Shown here one piece after another: positions 37,767 through 48,901 of a stretch of DNA of 64,000 bases (position 1 is the first letter of the stretch; each line of letters begins with the position of its first letter). The notes under the pieces were generated by a model, which saw only the letters and a list, made by a program, of their open reading frames with translations, did no database searches and was not told the origin of the DNA. The DNA comes from Sycobia sp. Sy_11 (Eukaryota > Arthropoda > Insecta > Hymenoptera > Epichrysomallidae). A program made the position numbers and the translations under genes. The stretch spans positions 3,551,001-3,615,000 of the forward strand of contig JACCIC010000019.1 of NCBI GenBank assembly GCA_018907035.1, written 5' to 3'.

Positions 37767-38074
37767 GGCGATGATCGGCGAGAAGATGTGGTGGGCGTGG
37801 GGCGCCACGGCCCGCGGCACCGCGGCCAACGCGAGCAGCCAGAGCCTCCTGTCAGCGTCGACGGCGGCGGCGGCGGCGGCGGCCTTCGGCGCGGCCTGGA
37901 ACGAGTCCGGGACGACGGCCGGTGCGCGCGAGGCCCTCCTCAACGGCAGCTGCAACGCGAGCTGGCCCGCGGCGGAGCTCGAGCGCGCCGCGAGCGGCCA
38001 CGAGGATTACGACCTCGCCGTCACGATCGTCACCGCGACGATACTCGGCTTTCTCATCCTGGCCACGATAATCG
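37767..38074 (+). CDS. First coding exon of a class A biogenic-amine GPCR, probably a 5-HT1-type (5-HT1A-like) serotonin receptor; partial
   Basis: The exon follows a pyrimidine-rich tract ending in TTCCAG (37761-37766). The first ATG is at 37771, with G at -3. The frame runs 101 codons plus one base to the donor GTGAGT at 38075, a phase-1 junction inside a Gly codon. The product starts MIGEKMWWAW. Residues 1-80 form a putative extracellular tail with N-glycosylation sequons at N20, N44, N58 and N62, and seven consecutive alanines at residues 32-38. After HEDYD, residues 81-102 are a hydrophobic TM1 ending LGFLILATIIG. From family knowledge, insect 5-HT1 receptors have very similar TM1 ends (ILVTIIG, followed by NVFVIAA), so the missing next exon should start with the rest of Gly and then Asn. 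Such receptors are plasma-membrane serotonin receptors that usually couple to Gi. TM2-TM7 are absent from the window. Another aminergic receptor is possible. An in-frame ATG at 37672 lies before the acceptor and is probably intronic. Confidence 0.72.
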
Positions 38075-38099
38075 GTGAGTGCCATTAACCTTAGAGCGG

Positions 38100-40020
38100 C
38101 CCGTACGGTCCACTGCCTCCTGAATAGAACGTGTGAAAATTTGCACGACTATGGGGTTGAGTAATATATTTATATGATTGGAGATGAGCAACTCTGGGCT
38201 CAATATCATTGAAAACGTGATTTTAAGCGACAGATGCCCATGGAAGCGAATCCTACATTACTTCTAGCATACACGTATAGGAAGTCTAAGTCTGCGTGGA
38301 TACATCATAAACTGTGCTGCTGTATGAAAAAATTTTGCTTGATTTGGAGCGAAAAAGAAAATTGCGCGTGGATTTTGATTTTGCACCTCTTTCATTTTGT
38401 ATCCGTACTCCGATTTGTTTCTTCCAATTTTGACCCTTTCGAGCAGTCTCATCTTATCATGTCTGTGATTTGGTGTATAAAAGCTGTCTTTTTCAAAAAT
38501 TCTAAAAATCTATTTTTTTTTTAATTTACATGCGCTCATTGAGTAAGTAAATGTTCCAAGACTCTTTTACTTTTAAATTTTTATTTTTCATTAAGCGAAT
38601 TTTTTTTACTTATCAGATAAGAAAATATATACTTGATGTATCAAAAGTGTACAACATGAGCTTTAAATAATTTTGACGGGCAATTATGTGTTGAATTCAT
38701 TCTTTTTTCAGCGTCTTTTTAATGATTGCTTCACAAGTACCGAAGTTCAACCTTATTAAGAAATTAATAAATCTCTTCATTATGGTCAGCCTACCATTCA
38801 TATAAAAATCAGATAAATTAATCGATGAAAAATTTCAATTGTTCAACACAGTTCCTGAATATACATTAGTAATTATTTATAAAATTGTCATTAGAAACTG
38901 TTGATAGTCTATATAGCTTGACTTTGTTAAAAAAGGTGTAATCTATATCCATTTAACTTAAAAATTTTGATGCTTAAATGCAATTTAAAGATCAATCATA
39001 CAGTTTTAACTTAATTATTTAATACACTTTAAAATACGCAGATTTGATCATTTTGCATTTCATTTGCATCTATAAATAAATTTTCCGTTGGCAAATGATG
39101 TATATTTGGACGTCTTCTCTTATTTACATGGAAATAGTGACCTGGAATTATAATATATTTCCATAACAAATGCTCATAATTTACCTTATTTATATATCTG
39201 CTAAAACCAATAGAGAACTCAACAGTCCGCCAGACTCTGTAACGTGTCCTTTCCATAAATTTCAGAAATTGCATGTAAAGCTATACTTTTACTTCCCCGC
39301 AATAATAATTCCCTATGAAAAGATACGATATTTTTCTATAAATTTAAGTATCTTTAAAATTTTCATGCCGACCACTCGATCAATATTCAATCAATTTTTA
39401 TTTTTTTACCCGTAATGTAACGATTCAATCAAAGAAACCTGAAAGACAAGCAACGAATGCAAGCCGATTAATTTTAAGTGCGCATTACCTCCACGCTGTA
39501 AAAATGCCAATGAATCCGCGTGGATTAAGTGGTACTTTAAAATTTTATCTATCACCCTAACGAGTATCAAAAAGAAAATTAGAATTAAAATTAATAATTA
39601 AAAATTCGCTGGATATGGACAATAACGTTTTTTATAATTCAAACTCAATTAGTACGTAGAATTTAAGGGGTTTTTAATAAATAAATAAGAACTAATATAT
39701 AAGGAGTTTTTCAAAAATAATTTTATTAATCTTCACTACCCAGCGCCTCTATCGGATGAATATCAGTTACTTCATTATCATATTATCCCGACCAACTACG
39801 GGCATGTAATTTGTATGAAATTCGCTCGGTGTAAAATGAAAATAACGCTTTTCACATTTGCGCGCGCACGCACCGATATTAAATTCTTAAAATGATACAG
39901 CGGATGATAATAATTATTATTTATTTGATACCGGCGCGGTCGTGCGAGAACTGCGAAACCGTACGACCGCGTTATTCCGTAGCCCTGTAACGTAGCCCAG
40001 TCGACTATATTTTAGCTGCA
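38100..40020. other. AT-rich intronic stretch
   Basis: Unique AT-rich DNA. A 96-codon + frame at 38234-38524 and an 81-codon one at 39170-39415 are Phe/Ile-rich and unrecognised, as expected for chance in AT-rich DNA. Confidence 0.55.
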
Positions 40021-40022
40021 TG

Positions 40023-40024
<2 letters not shown>

Positions 40025-40064
<40 letters not shown>
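40025..40064. repeat. (AT)n microsatellite
   Basis: AT array of about 40 bp, the first long dinucleotide array downstream of the receptor exon. Confidence 0.95.
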
Positions 40065-40067
<3 letters not shown>

Positions 40068-40654
40068 AAATTTTCAAATACAAACAGCCGTGACACCGCA
40101 TATGCATTTTACAATTGATTAATCGCACGATCGAATTCGTAGCCCGAACGCGTGATTATTTATCTGTAAGCGTGCTCGTGGAAAATCACGGTAATAGAAT
40201 TTATATAAATATATCTGTACGTTCGCAAAAGCGCCGTTGTCCTTCGGAACGGAGAGGTGGGCTGGAATTTATTCGTTATTGGCATACTTCCTAGGAATCT
40301 CAATGAACGTAGAAATTGTACGCGGTGTGCTTAATATTTGCTTTACCGCGAAATAATTTTAAAAGCTTCGCCCCACCAAACGTTTATTACATTGTAACGA
40401 TACGAATTTCAATGGGACATTCGGGTGAATTGAATTTATAGACAGAAATTGGGTTTATTTTCCGTTTCGGATGCACCGCATGACTCGCAAAAAAAGTATA
40501 AATCATATTTTATAGAAATACCGGTAGGAACGTAATGCGATTTTAAAATCGACAATTTTTTTTTCCGTTCCGTCGGAACAGAATAAACCACTTTTCACAG
40601 CGAGGAGTAGAAGAGCGCAAAAAAGCTTAATATAGGAGAAAAAACCATTTATGG

Positions 40655-40655
<1 letters not shown>

Positions 40656-40704
<49 letters not shown>
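40656..40704. repeat. (AT)n microsatellite
   Basis: Uninterrupted AT array of about 48 bp. Confidence 0.95.
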
Positions 40705-40706
<2 letters not shown>

Positions 40707-41000
40707 AATTGTAGATATCGATAACAAGGGAAGATAGATGGGGGGGGGGCGTGTAATAAAAACATATATGCTCCAGCTCTGTATATATGTCTTTTTTTTT
40801 GAGGAAAAAAATTTTTTCGTTTAATAACGACGGTTATATATATAAATTTTTTTTCGATATATCCTATAAAAAGTCCGCCGTTGAAATGATCCAACTTTTA
40901 GCGAATTTTCCGTGCTACTACAGGATCGGAGCTTTTCATTTTATCGATTTATAATAGCGTTTCCAGTACGGGAATTCGTTCTTTCGTTCTATTTTTCATG

Positions 41001-41024
41001 TTTTTTTTTTTTTTTTTTTTTTTT
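41001..41024. repeat. T-homopolymer followed by GCAG
   Basis: A T-tract of 24 runs into GCAG at 41028, an acceptor-like context on the + strand with no convincing exon after it. Confidence 0.9.
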
Positions 41025-41220
41025 GCAGCTATACACGTTGAATATAATACTTCTCGCTTTAACGGGAGGTATGAAAAATAAAGAGATACCCAGGAAACTG
41101 GATACTGGCAGAGCTACTCGGTTCTTTCCGCGCGATCGTTTGCATAATATCAGGCGCCGCCGTGGGACGGGGGCGCTACTTCATTTACCATCGGTTAGAG
41201 TCGAAACTGCCTGTTGAACG

Positions 41221-41275
41221 AGATATATAAGAGCGCCGCGTGGGTGGCGTCGTGGGGGGGGGGGAGGAGGAGGAG
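41221..41275 (+). promoter_or_regulatory. TATA-like element followed by a GC-rich stretch
   Basis: TATATAAG at about 41224 is followed within 30 bp by CpG-rich sequence and a long G run. TATA-like strings are common in this AT-rich window, so this is weak. Confidence 0.12.
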
Positions 41276-41289
41276 GAGCAGTTTCTTTA

Positions 41290-42630
41290 GCCGTGTATAA
41301 TGCCATACGTATGGAGATTTGACGAGCTATAAAAAGAAAAGCGAGAGAGAAACAACGATCTTATAATCTTCCCATCCGGCGGCCCTCGTCTGCTCCGCTG
41401 TTGGCTCGGCTCCCCTCGCTGCCGCGCGCGCGCGATTAAACAGGGATATAGAGGCATTTCTTTTGTTTCCTCTGCGCTTCGCCTACCTTTCCCGAGCTGA
41501 TTAAGCATTTAAGTCGTCCGAGGGTGCATAATGCAACTGTCCACGGCCAGCTAAAGACGTTCATATAATCTCCACTAACTGTATTATAGATCAATTTAAA
41601 TATGGCGGTCGTGCGAACAATTTTCTGTACACTGTAATATATTTAGCAATTTCGAATTTCCACGGTGCATTGTAAAATCGGATTGTGCGTAATGGTTTTG
41701 AAAGCCCCGCTGTGGAATAATTGCAATGTTAATTATAATAATTTTAGCACCTCTGTTTCGGTAAATTTTAGTGCAAATTACACGCAGCTTTACAAAATTT
41801 GGCAGGTGTAACGGTGCGATGGATCGTGATTGCACGTAAATGATCGATTAATTTCTTGGAAAATTGAGATCAGTTTTCGATGATATTATGTTGAGGATAG
41901 TTTTTAAATTTTTTATTAATACAAATCGATTAATTTACCAATAAATTCAGAAGTTTGCATTAAACATAAGCTCGTTATAAAATTAGAAATTACGCTCACC
42001 TAATTGAAACTATTTCTTTTTAATACTACTTAACTATCGAAGTATCAATAATTTATCAAAAATGCCCGAGCTTATGTTATAGCCCCGACGGTCTGGATGC
42101 AAGTGCCAGAAGATTATAAAATTGCAGTAATGAAGTAGGAAACATAAGCATGCATCTCTTCTATAAATACTACGAATATGAATGCAAACGGTAGCACCGA
42201 ATAAATCCGAATAGTGCCCATAGTATGTCACATTAAATTTTCAATGACCGGCTCAAGATGCGAGCATTAAATTCAATTGTATCGTTAAACGCGCGTTATA
42301 AAAACGTGTTATTTTTCACCGAGCGACTTTCCTATTCCTATCCTAAAATTCATACATAGTCAAATTCCGTATTCGACGCCAAAGGAATAAGCAGTGATTT
42401 GAAAATCATTGATTGTCGTTAAGGAAAAAGGAAAGAAAGAAAAAAACAAGAAAAGAGAAACATTGCGATGAATCCTTGAGCGAGCAAAGTTTCGCCCCCG
42501 CGAATCTTCGCCGCGCAACGTACGAGCTCTCGGAAGAAGAAAATTATACTTTATCCTACCAGACAGGAAGCACGCAAATACCGAAAAGTCATGGGTGGGA
42601 AATTTGAATTTCTTATCAATAAGAGTCGCG
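41290..42630. other. Non-coding stretch
   Basis: GC-richer to about 41530 and AT-rich afterwards. No recognisable gene. Confidence 0.55.
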
Positions 42631-42636
42631 ATAAAG

Positions 42637-42640
<4 letters not shown>

Positions 42641-42668
<28 letters not shown>
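42641..42668. repeat. (GA)n microsatellite
   Basis: GA array of about 28 bp. Confidence 0.95.
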
Positions 42669-42672
<4 letters not shown>

Positions 42673-43021
42673 GAAAAAGGAAGAAAGTTCTCGCTTTTAA
42701 AGCCGAGATATCCTGTGTATAGAACGAAGAAGGCAGAGGGTCGATTTTCCACCGGGAAACTTCCACAAGTTTCGACGGTCTTTTTTTTTTTTTGTTAACA
42801 AAAGTTCCATTGTATCCCTCTCTTCCCCGCGGCGCTATATAGCTATGAATCGTCGAAGTTTAAATTTCCCAGCCACGTATATAATACTCATTGCTTTGTA
42901 ATTGTCTGGGAGCCGCGAGAGACATCCTCAGCGCGAACCGACCTATATTCATGTATATAACTTTCGTCTGGATACCCAACGCGACGCGCTCGCGCTTGTT
43001 TAAAATTATTCGAGAGTGACA

Positions 43022-43060
43022 GAGCGAGCGAGAGAGAGAGAGAGATAGAGAGAGAAAGAC

Positions 43061-43105
<45 letters not shown>
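43022..43105. repeat. (GA)n microsatellite
   Basis: Long GA array with GACAGACA interruptions, ending in about 36 uninterrupted bases. Confidence 0.95.
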
Positions 43106-43107
<2 letters not shown>

Positions 43108-43468
43108 AAGAGTATGAGAGGAAGAAACAAATTTTTTAGAATAAGGGCTTCTTGTAATAAAAGCCTTCATAATTTAGAAATCATTATTACGATTATCGTT
43201 GTTTTTAGTATTATTATTATTAATAAAATCACAAGCTCGTGGAATATTAATGGCGCACGCGAGGCGCGTGGGATCGAAAAAATAGATCATACGCGCGCTC
43301 ACAGCAGATGCGCTGCGCGATTCGGTTCATTGTCTTTGTGAATTTTCGTACTTCTGAAATTATAGATTTCTTGACTGTTTTTTTTTCGAAAAGTGTGGTA
43401 ATCGGTCAAAATTAATTTTGCATGTGAATAATAGTTAGGATTTATACTTTTTTTTTTGTTAATACGCC

Positions 43469-43546
43469 TGGTTCGTTTATAGAATTTGAACAACGTTTCC
43501 CCATACCGGTGGTTCGTTTATACAATTTGAATAACGTTCTCCCATA
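43469..43546 (+). repeat. Two-copy 37-bp tandem duplication
   Basis: TGGTTCGTTTATAGAATTTG (43469) and TGGTTCGTTTATACAATTTG (43510) start two 37-bp units with a 41-bp period and only a few mismatches. Confidence 0.85.
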
Positions 43547-43559
43547 TGTTCACTGAACG

Positions 43560-44262
43560 TCGGTAAAATATTGCTAATACATCATCGCTGTAATAATATC
43601 CAAAGTCACTAAGAATAGCTCGGTGGAAATTAGATAATGAAAAGGTTTCTTTCACCGGGGGATCGATTTAATCATCATTACCGACACAATAATGCCAAAC
43701 TGAGATGTAATCCAATGCTTCTTGAAAACAAAAATAATCCAAGTACACGACCATTCGGAAACTTTTCTAATTCTTAAGTAAATGCTTTCTTTTTTAAGAT
43801 TTCAAAGTCTAAATTATCTTTGATATGTCTATTCGAAACGACAAACTAAGCTATCTTCCTTCGAAATTCCCGCAGTTTACGGCGCCCCATCACTATATCC
43901 CATTCGTCTTTAATACATGTTAAAATAGACTCCGCGTGGGTTAAAATACAATAATGTTTAATCGCGCGCGCTCGCGTTTCCGAGCGGAACGACGCGTTCC
44001 CGTTTTCATTGCCTTATAAAGCAAAGTTTATTTAAATCGGCGCCGCGTTCGATTTAAGCATCCGAATCGGTACGAAGTAGTTTTTCTATCGATGCCAAAT
44101 AGGAAATAATTTTCGTTATCGGCGCAATTAACTTTTAACGCCGCGATATAAAACGCGGCAGTACCTATGAAGGGAATTTCATGGTTGGGAACCCTTCGAT
44201 GATTTTAGGAAGTATAAAGAACAAAGGTTTTGAAAGATTTGCATGATAATTTATTATTTTTA
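43560..44262. other. Non-coding stretch
   Basis: Unique AT-rich sequence, slightly GC-richer and CpG-rich near 43960-44060. No gene recognised. Confidence 0.55.

Positions 44263-44265
<3 letters not shown>

Positions 44266-44306
<41 letters not shown>
44266..44306. repeat. (AT)n microsatellite
   Basis: Uninterrupted AT array of about 40 bp. Confidence 0.95.
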
Positions 44307-44309
<3 letters not shown>

Positions 44310-45540
44310 AAAATAGATATAATTATTGTAAAAGGCGTAATAAATGTAATCATCCGTTCGTGAAAACCAAGAGATTATAAATAAGTATAAATTCTATGAA
44401 CTTTATTTTTATACTGGATTCTCTATTTTATGAATTATAATTTATTTTATAATTCCCATAATAATTTTTTCAAATCTTTTAATAAATATTTGCCCTTATA
44501 AATTACAATTATGTTTTTTTTTTTTTAAAAACACTTTCAAATATCGGCGGAATATAATATTATCAATACAGATCCCGCATAATAATAAATCCGCCGTTCA
44601 TATTGGTGATTTATGTCGACTATAAGAATCGATTATAATTTAATTAGCGTTAATTTCAATGAAAAATCATTTGCATTTTGTTCAAAATAAGCGAAATTAA
44701 ACGGATACAGTATTCGCTTGTGTCAATAAAACTATAATACAAAAGAGTTACGGAGTTGTTACTTTTACTTCTGTTAATTATTGTCCCCTTTTTTTCGTAT
44801 GATTTTTAGACGGTATAAAATTACGATTATTCGATATCGAATCATATGGCGTTACTGTAATTAATCTCACGGAACAAATAGCGAGCGCTCCTCTATTACC
44901 TGATTCGCGATGATCAAAGGTGTTTATTACCATGTTCCCAGCGCATACAGACGGCTTTATTATCATGAAATTCTCAGCCGTTATTCAAATCCTTAATCAC
45001 GGAATAATATTGAATAAATTTCTAATTAACGTGGACCCGGGACAAAAGGTTTTAGTTTATATTAAAGTCATTCCAATCTAATAAATTATAGCTCATAATT
45101 ATTATTTGTTTATACAATGAAGTTATTAATAATAATAGCCGTTTATAGCAGAAAATAACGAGAGAATGAAAAAATATTTCCATATTTAAAATCATTTCTG
45201 ATCTGATATCAAATTAATAAAATTTTGAAGAGTCACACGCGAGGTCTCCCGAAAATTTTATACACCGATTTGTAAAGTCATTATAAAAGAACAATACCAA
45301 AAAGCACTTGCGATATATTGCAAAGTAAAGTAAATGGAAACGATCGTGCGAATAAATACGTTAAAAAAAAGAGTAGTGTCGTCGAAAAATTTCTGATCAG
45401 AAAATATCGCTTCCGATAAGTCCACAATTTACGCTATCCATAAAACAATAATTGCAAGTCTCGATTACTAAGTCATTAACTGTACGGATAAATAAATTAT
45501 CCAAAAAAAAAAACAAAAAAAAAAAAAACCGAGGAATCGA
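44310..45540. other. AT-rich non-coding stretch
   Basis: Unique AT-rich DNA, ending in an A-rich tract near 45504. Nothing recognised. Confidence 0.6.
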
Positions 45541-46290
45541 TTCCTTCGCGGGACCCGATACAGCGGGACAACGGAACGAGCATCGAGGAGGCGCTAATCC
45601 TGATTTAGGACGAGCGAACGGCAAACCTCCTGTCTCAATTACAACCGCGCCTCGCCCCCCCCCCGTCCCGCCATTCCTAATTGGACGCCCGACCCCCGCG
45701 CCGAACGGGGCGATCGCAAATCGAAGGAGCATCGGCGGGCTCACGGCTAGGGCGCGGTGCCCTCCGCAGGCTCTGGGCGCGGGGAGCTCGAAGGTGCGCA
45801 ACACCCCCCTCCCCTCAACCACCCCCCTCGCCATCAAACAGACACACACACGCGCGCGCGCACAGACACTCCCCGCACCCCGAGCCAAAGGGAAGATTTG
45901 CATACGACGCGGCCGATAACGGACGTCCTGATTGGCGCTCATATTAGGATACGCGGCGCGGTCGAAATAATCAGGTCGCGTTCTCGACGCCGCCGCCGCC
46001 GCCGCCGTCTGATTGGGGTATAATTAAGTCGATTGCCGGCGACACCGTGGGGTCAACGAACGCCAATCAAGCTGGCTGCGCGGAGCGCTCGGCGGGGTAG
46101 GGAGGGGGCGCATCGTACGGGACTATCTCGAGGCGCGCGCCGCTCGCCGAGCGATTCGACCCTCGGCCGTTGCCCATATGGAGCGGGCGCGTGTCGCGAA
46201 CAGGCCCCCACCTCAGCCTCCCAACCTCGTCCGGCGAATGTTCATTGAGCGCCGATTCAGTCCTGTGTACGTTTAGATGGAGGATCGTCG
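45540..46290. other. Long CpG-rich island
   Basis: This is the most extended GC-rich block in the right half of the window. It contains the CCAAT cluster, C-runs near 45655, a CGCGCGCG stretch near 45852 and a (CCG)n tract. Open frames on both strands overlap and none is recognisable. Confidence 0.35.
45930..46070. promoter_or_regulatory. Cluster of CCAAT boxes in a CpG-rich island
   Basis: ATTGG occurs at about 45931 and 46012, and its complement CCAAT at 46063, within 140 bp of CpG-rich DNA with a (CCG)n tract between them (about 45988-46007). A further ATTGG lies near 45680. Spaced CCAAT boxes are typical NF-Y sites in promoters or enhancers. No transcript is visible next to it. Confidence 0.3.
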
Positions 46291-48100
46291 ATAATGGATA
46301 GTTTGCCTATGATCTCAATGACCTGGTATTGGAAAGCGGAGTAGTTGCTCGTGTAAATTAAAAAAAAAAAATAAAAAAAAAAAAAAAATGCCAAAATTAC
46401 ATCGTAATTTGCAGTTGTCTGCTGAAAAAAGAAGTATTACGCGGCTGCAATGAAAATCGGCGCTTCAAAACTAGAAGATGTTTTCTTATTGTCTCGTTAG
46501 ATTTATAATTTCACGGGGAAATAAAATCTAATAATCGAGCCAAAAAATAATTAAGTTTATTGGCTCTGTGTGATTAAAAAAAAAAAAAATCATACGTAGA
46601 TATGAAAATAGATATCAAAATTTTCAGGAAATTTATTTTTATTATCTGTGAATTTATTAAATTTAATTAACTGCGCGCGTAATAATGTATAGGCGTACAT
46701 GCGAGTGATCCCACACTTTCATCCTGTCCCGATTTTAGCTACTACGATTTACTTCTTTCGATTGCGAACTTGCTTCCTATGTACACACTAATTATCAGAA
46801 AAATATAAACCTATAGAAATAATTGCGCTTTAACAATTACTGGAATTTCATCAATCTATATTAACACGAACAGATCCGTAGAAAAATGATTGTATACGGC
46901 ATAACAATATTTTCACCTGAATAGTAATGCTACTGATTAATTGTTTCAAACTTCACAATCGTCGCAATCAGAAATACGCCGCTTTTGTAACGCGAATGGT
47001 TTGCATGAAATCGTTCTATGAATATCTAATCGCGAGTTTGTACCACAGGCTGTAATTTCGTGCTAGTATAGATTAATTCCTAACATTATCAAAATGAAAA
47101 AAAAATACTAATTGTAAATTAAATTAATAATTTGATTAATTAATGAACATCTATACTAGTAGATAATTGTCACAAAAAAAGATGTCGATACAGAAAAAAT
47201 TTCCAAACAACTCTATCAATGTCTAATTTAGTTAATTATCCAATGAGAACTTGAGTTCAATCATCCTTAATGACGGTGACTCGATCAGAAATATTGTAAA
47301 TCATAGACAGTTATATAAATACGTATATTTATATTATATATATATGTAATATTGAACTTTCTTTCAGTAAGTTTTATTTTAAATTTTGCCACGTCCGCCA
47401 GTCCCCGGGGTTTTCGGTTGGCGCTCGGCCCGACGTCTGCCCGAGTAACAATGTCCGGGAACTTCGAAAAGTCGGGACAAGAGGAAAACCTCGGCCCGAC
47501 TTTTGCTTTCGAACTGCGATGGGCCTGGCGCTCGTCTTTCAAGTTTTCCCGGCGTTGCCTAAGGGGGATCAGAATAGCTCGTCGCCCGGAGCGCGCGAAA
47601 AACAAAAAGTTCCTTTTTCGCGAAAGACTGATATTTTTTCTGGCTCTCTTCTTCTTTTTCAGACGAGAGTCAAAAATTGTATTATACGCATGTAAAGAAA
47701 ATTTTCTGTTTGTAAATGTAGTTAATTTTCATTGGAATCATTTCTTAGAAAGTGCAAAATAAACTATTTATTTAAAAAATAAATTAAACTATTTATTTTT
47801 AAGTACATTACTTACATAGACGTAATTTTTCAAATGTAAAATGTATTTGAGGCTTACCCGCCGATACGCGTACCCACTGAACTTTTAAGAAATATGATAT
47901 TTAAACCTTTTTGTCCCTTAGCATATTTTTCTGATATTAATGCTAAAAGACATGTCTGAAAAAAACAAGAACAATATTAATGAAGCAATAACAAAGCAAC
48001 ACTCGTACGCTTTAAAAATTTATAAAAAGAACGGTTTCGAGGAATTGGGATCGCTTGGATAGCGCAATGTCATTCATCAAGAAAGTATGAATTTCGCCTT
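46290..48100. other. Non-coding stretch
   Basis: A-rich tract at 46358-46389, short AT run near 47336, moderate-GC patch at 47390-47600, and a two-copy TAAACTATTTATTT repeat at 47761 and 47786. The 136-codon + frame at 47352-47762 is not recognisable. Confidence 0.5.
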
Positions 48101-48107
48101 TACTTAC

Positions 48108-48203
48108 CCAAGGCACCATCCATAAATTCTACAACTCCTAACGGCTCGGTGGAAAATTCATAATCGAAATTTTTTCTTTTTAAAGCAACCCACAGGCGAT
48201 TAG
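48108..48203 (-). other. Candidate minus-strand exon with a perfect GTAAGT donor, identity unknown
   Basis: On the minus strand an open frame runs out of an (AT)n array and reads through a non-repetitive segment containing EFSTEPLGVVEFMDGALG, then meets GG followed by GTAAGT. The frame stops just after the donor, as an intron boundary would predict. The acceptor side is weak: an AG near 48204 without a clear pyrimidine tract. I do not recognise the peptide. Confidence 0.22.
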
Positions 48204-48219
48204 CTCCCGAGATATTGCA

Positions 48220-48220
<1 letters not shown>

Positions 48221-48264
<44 letters not shown>
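48221..48264. repeat. (AT)n microsatellite
   Basis: Uninterrupted AT array of about 43 bp. Confidence 0.95.
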
Positions 48265-48266
<2 letters not shown>

Positions 48267-48615
48267 TATTTTTTTTTATTGTTGAAAGTGAAATTCTCGG
48301 ACAGCCACTGTGTGATGGCCAATGAATTTTCAATTGTCGCCTCAGAACGTCTCTCTCAAACGCGCATACACGCACGAATCATTGCCAAGACTCCGACACC
48401 GCTCGCGGACAGAGCCTCGAAATGCTCGTATGTGTATATCTACAATACCATTACTGAATGATTCCGCGGAGAATGGAGTGGGGGGAGGGAGGGATAAGCG
48501 TCTTTGTTAGTCCGCGGAAGAAATTGACGGCGGGCGTTATACGGGCGCAGAAACGATCGGCAAGGAGCCCTGCATTATTTATAAAAATCGATTGCCAAGC
48601 TTATACGTTACTGAT

Positions 48616-48640
48616 AGAGAGAGAGTGAGAGAGAAAAAGT

Positions 48641-48669
<29 letters not shown>
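48616..48669. repeat. (GA)n microsatellite
   Basis: Imperfect, then about 28 bp of perfect GA. Confidence 0.95.
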
Positions 48670-48671
<2 letters not shown>

Positions 48672-48842
48672 CGCGGCAGAGAAAGATAAATAGTAAGAGG
48701 GATAGGATTGGTAATTTATTAATTTCTTATTGCTCCTAAGAGGATTCGAAAGGACTTGGGCCGAAAAAGCTGCTTGGCCAGCGAAATGAATTTAAATTGC
48801 TTGGGTCGCGCGACGATAAATTAACGAGCCCTTCAGGCTAGA

Positions 48843-48845
48843 TTG

Positions 48846-48901
<56 letters not shown>
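48843..48901. repeat. (CT)n microsatellite
   Basis: CT array of about 58 bp, inverted relative to the GA array 175 bp upstream. Confidence 0.95.

Noticed and set aside
37672..37770. In-frame upstream extension of the receptor exon to an ATG at 37672
   Set aside because: The 33 extra residues are basic and low in hydrophobicity and lie before a good pyrimidine tract and CAG, so they are more likely intron than N-terminus.
45397..45942. 181-codon minus-strand frame and 155-codon + frame over the same bases
   Set aside because: They are mutually overlapping frames in a CpG-rich island with homopolymer ends, and neither shows a motif.
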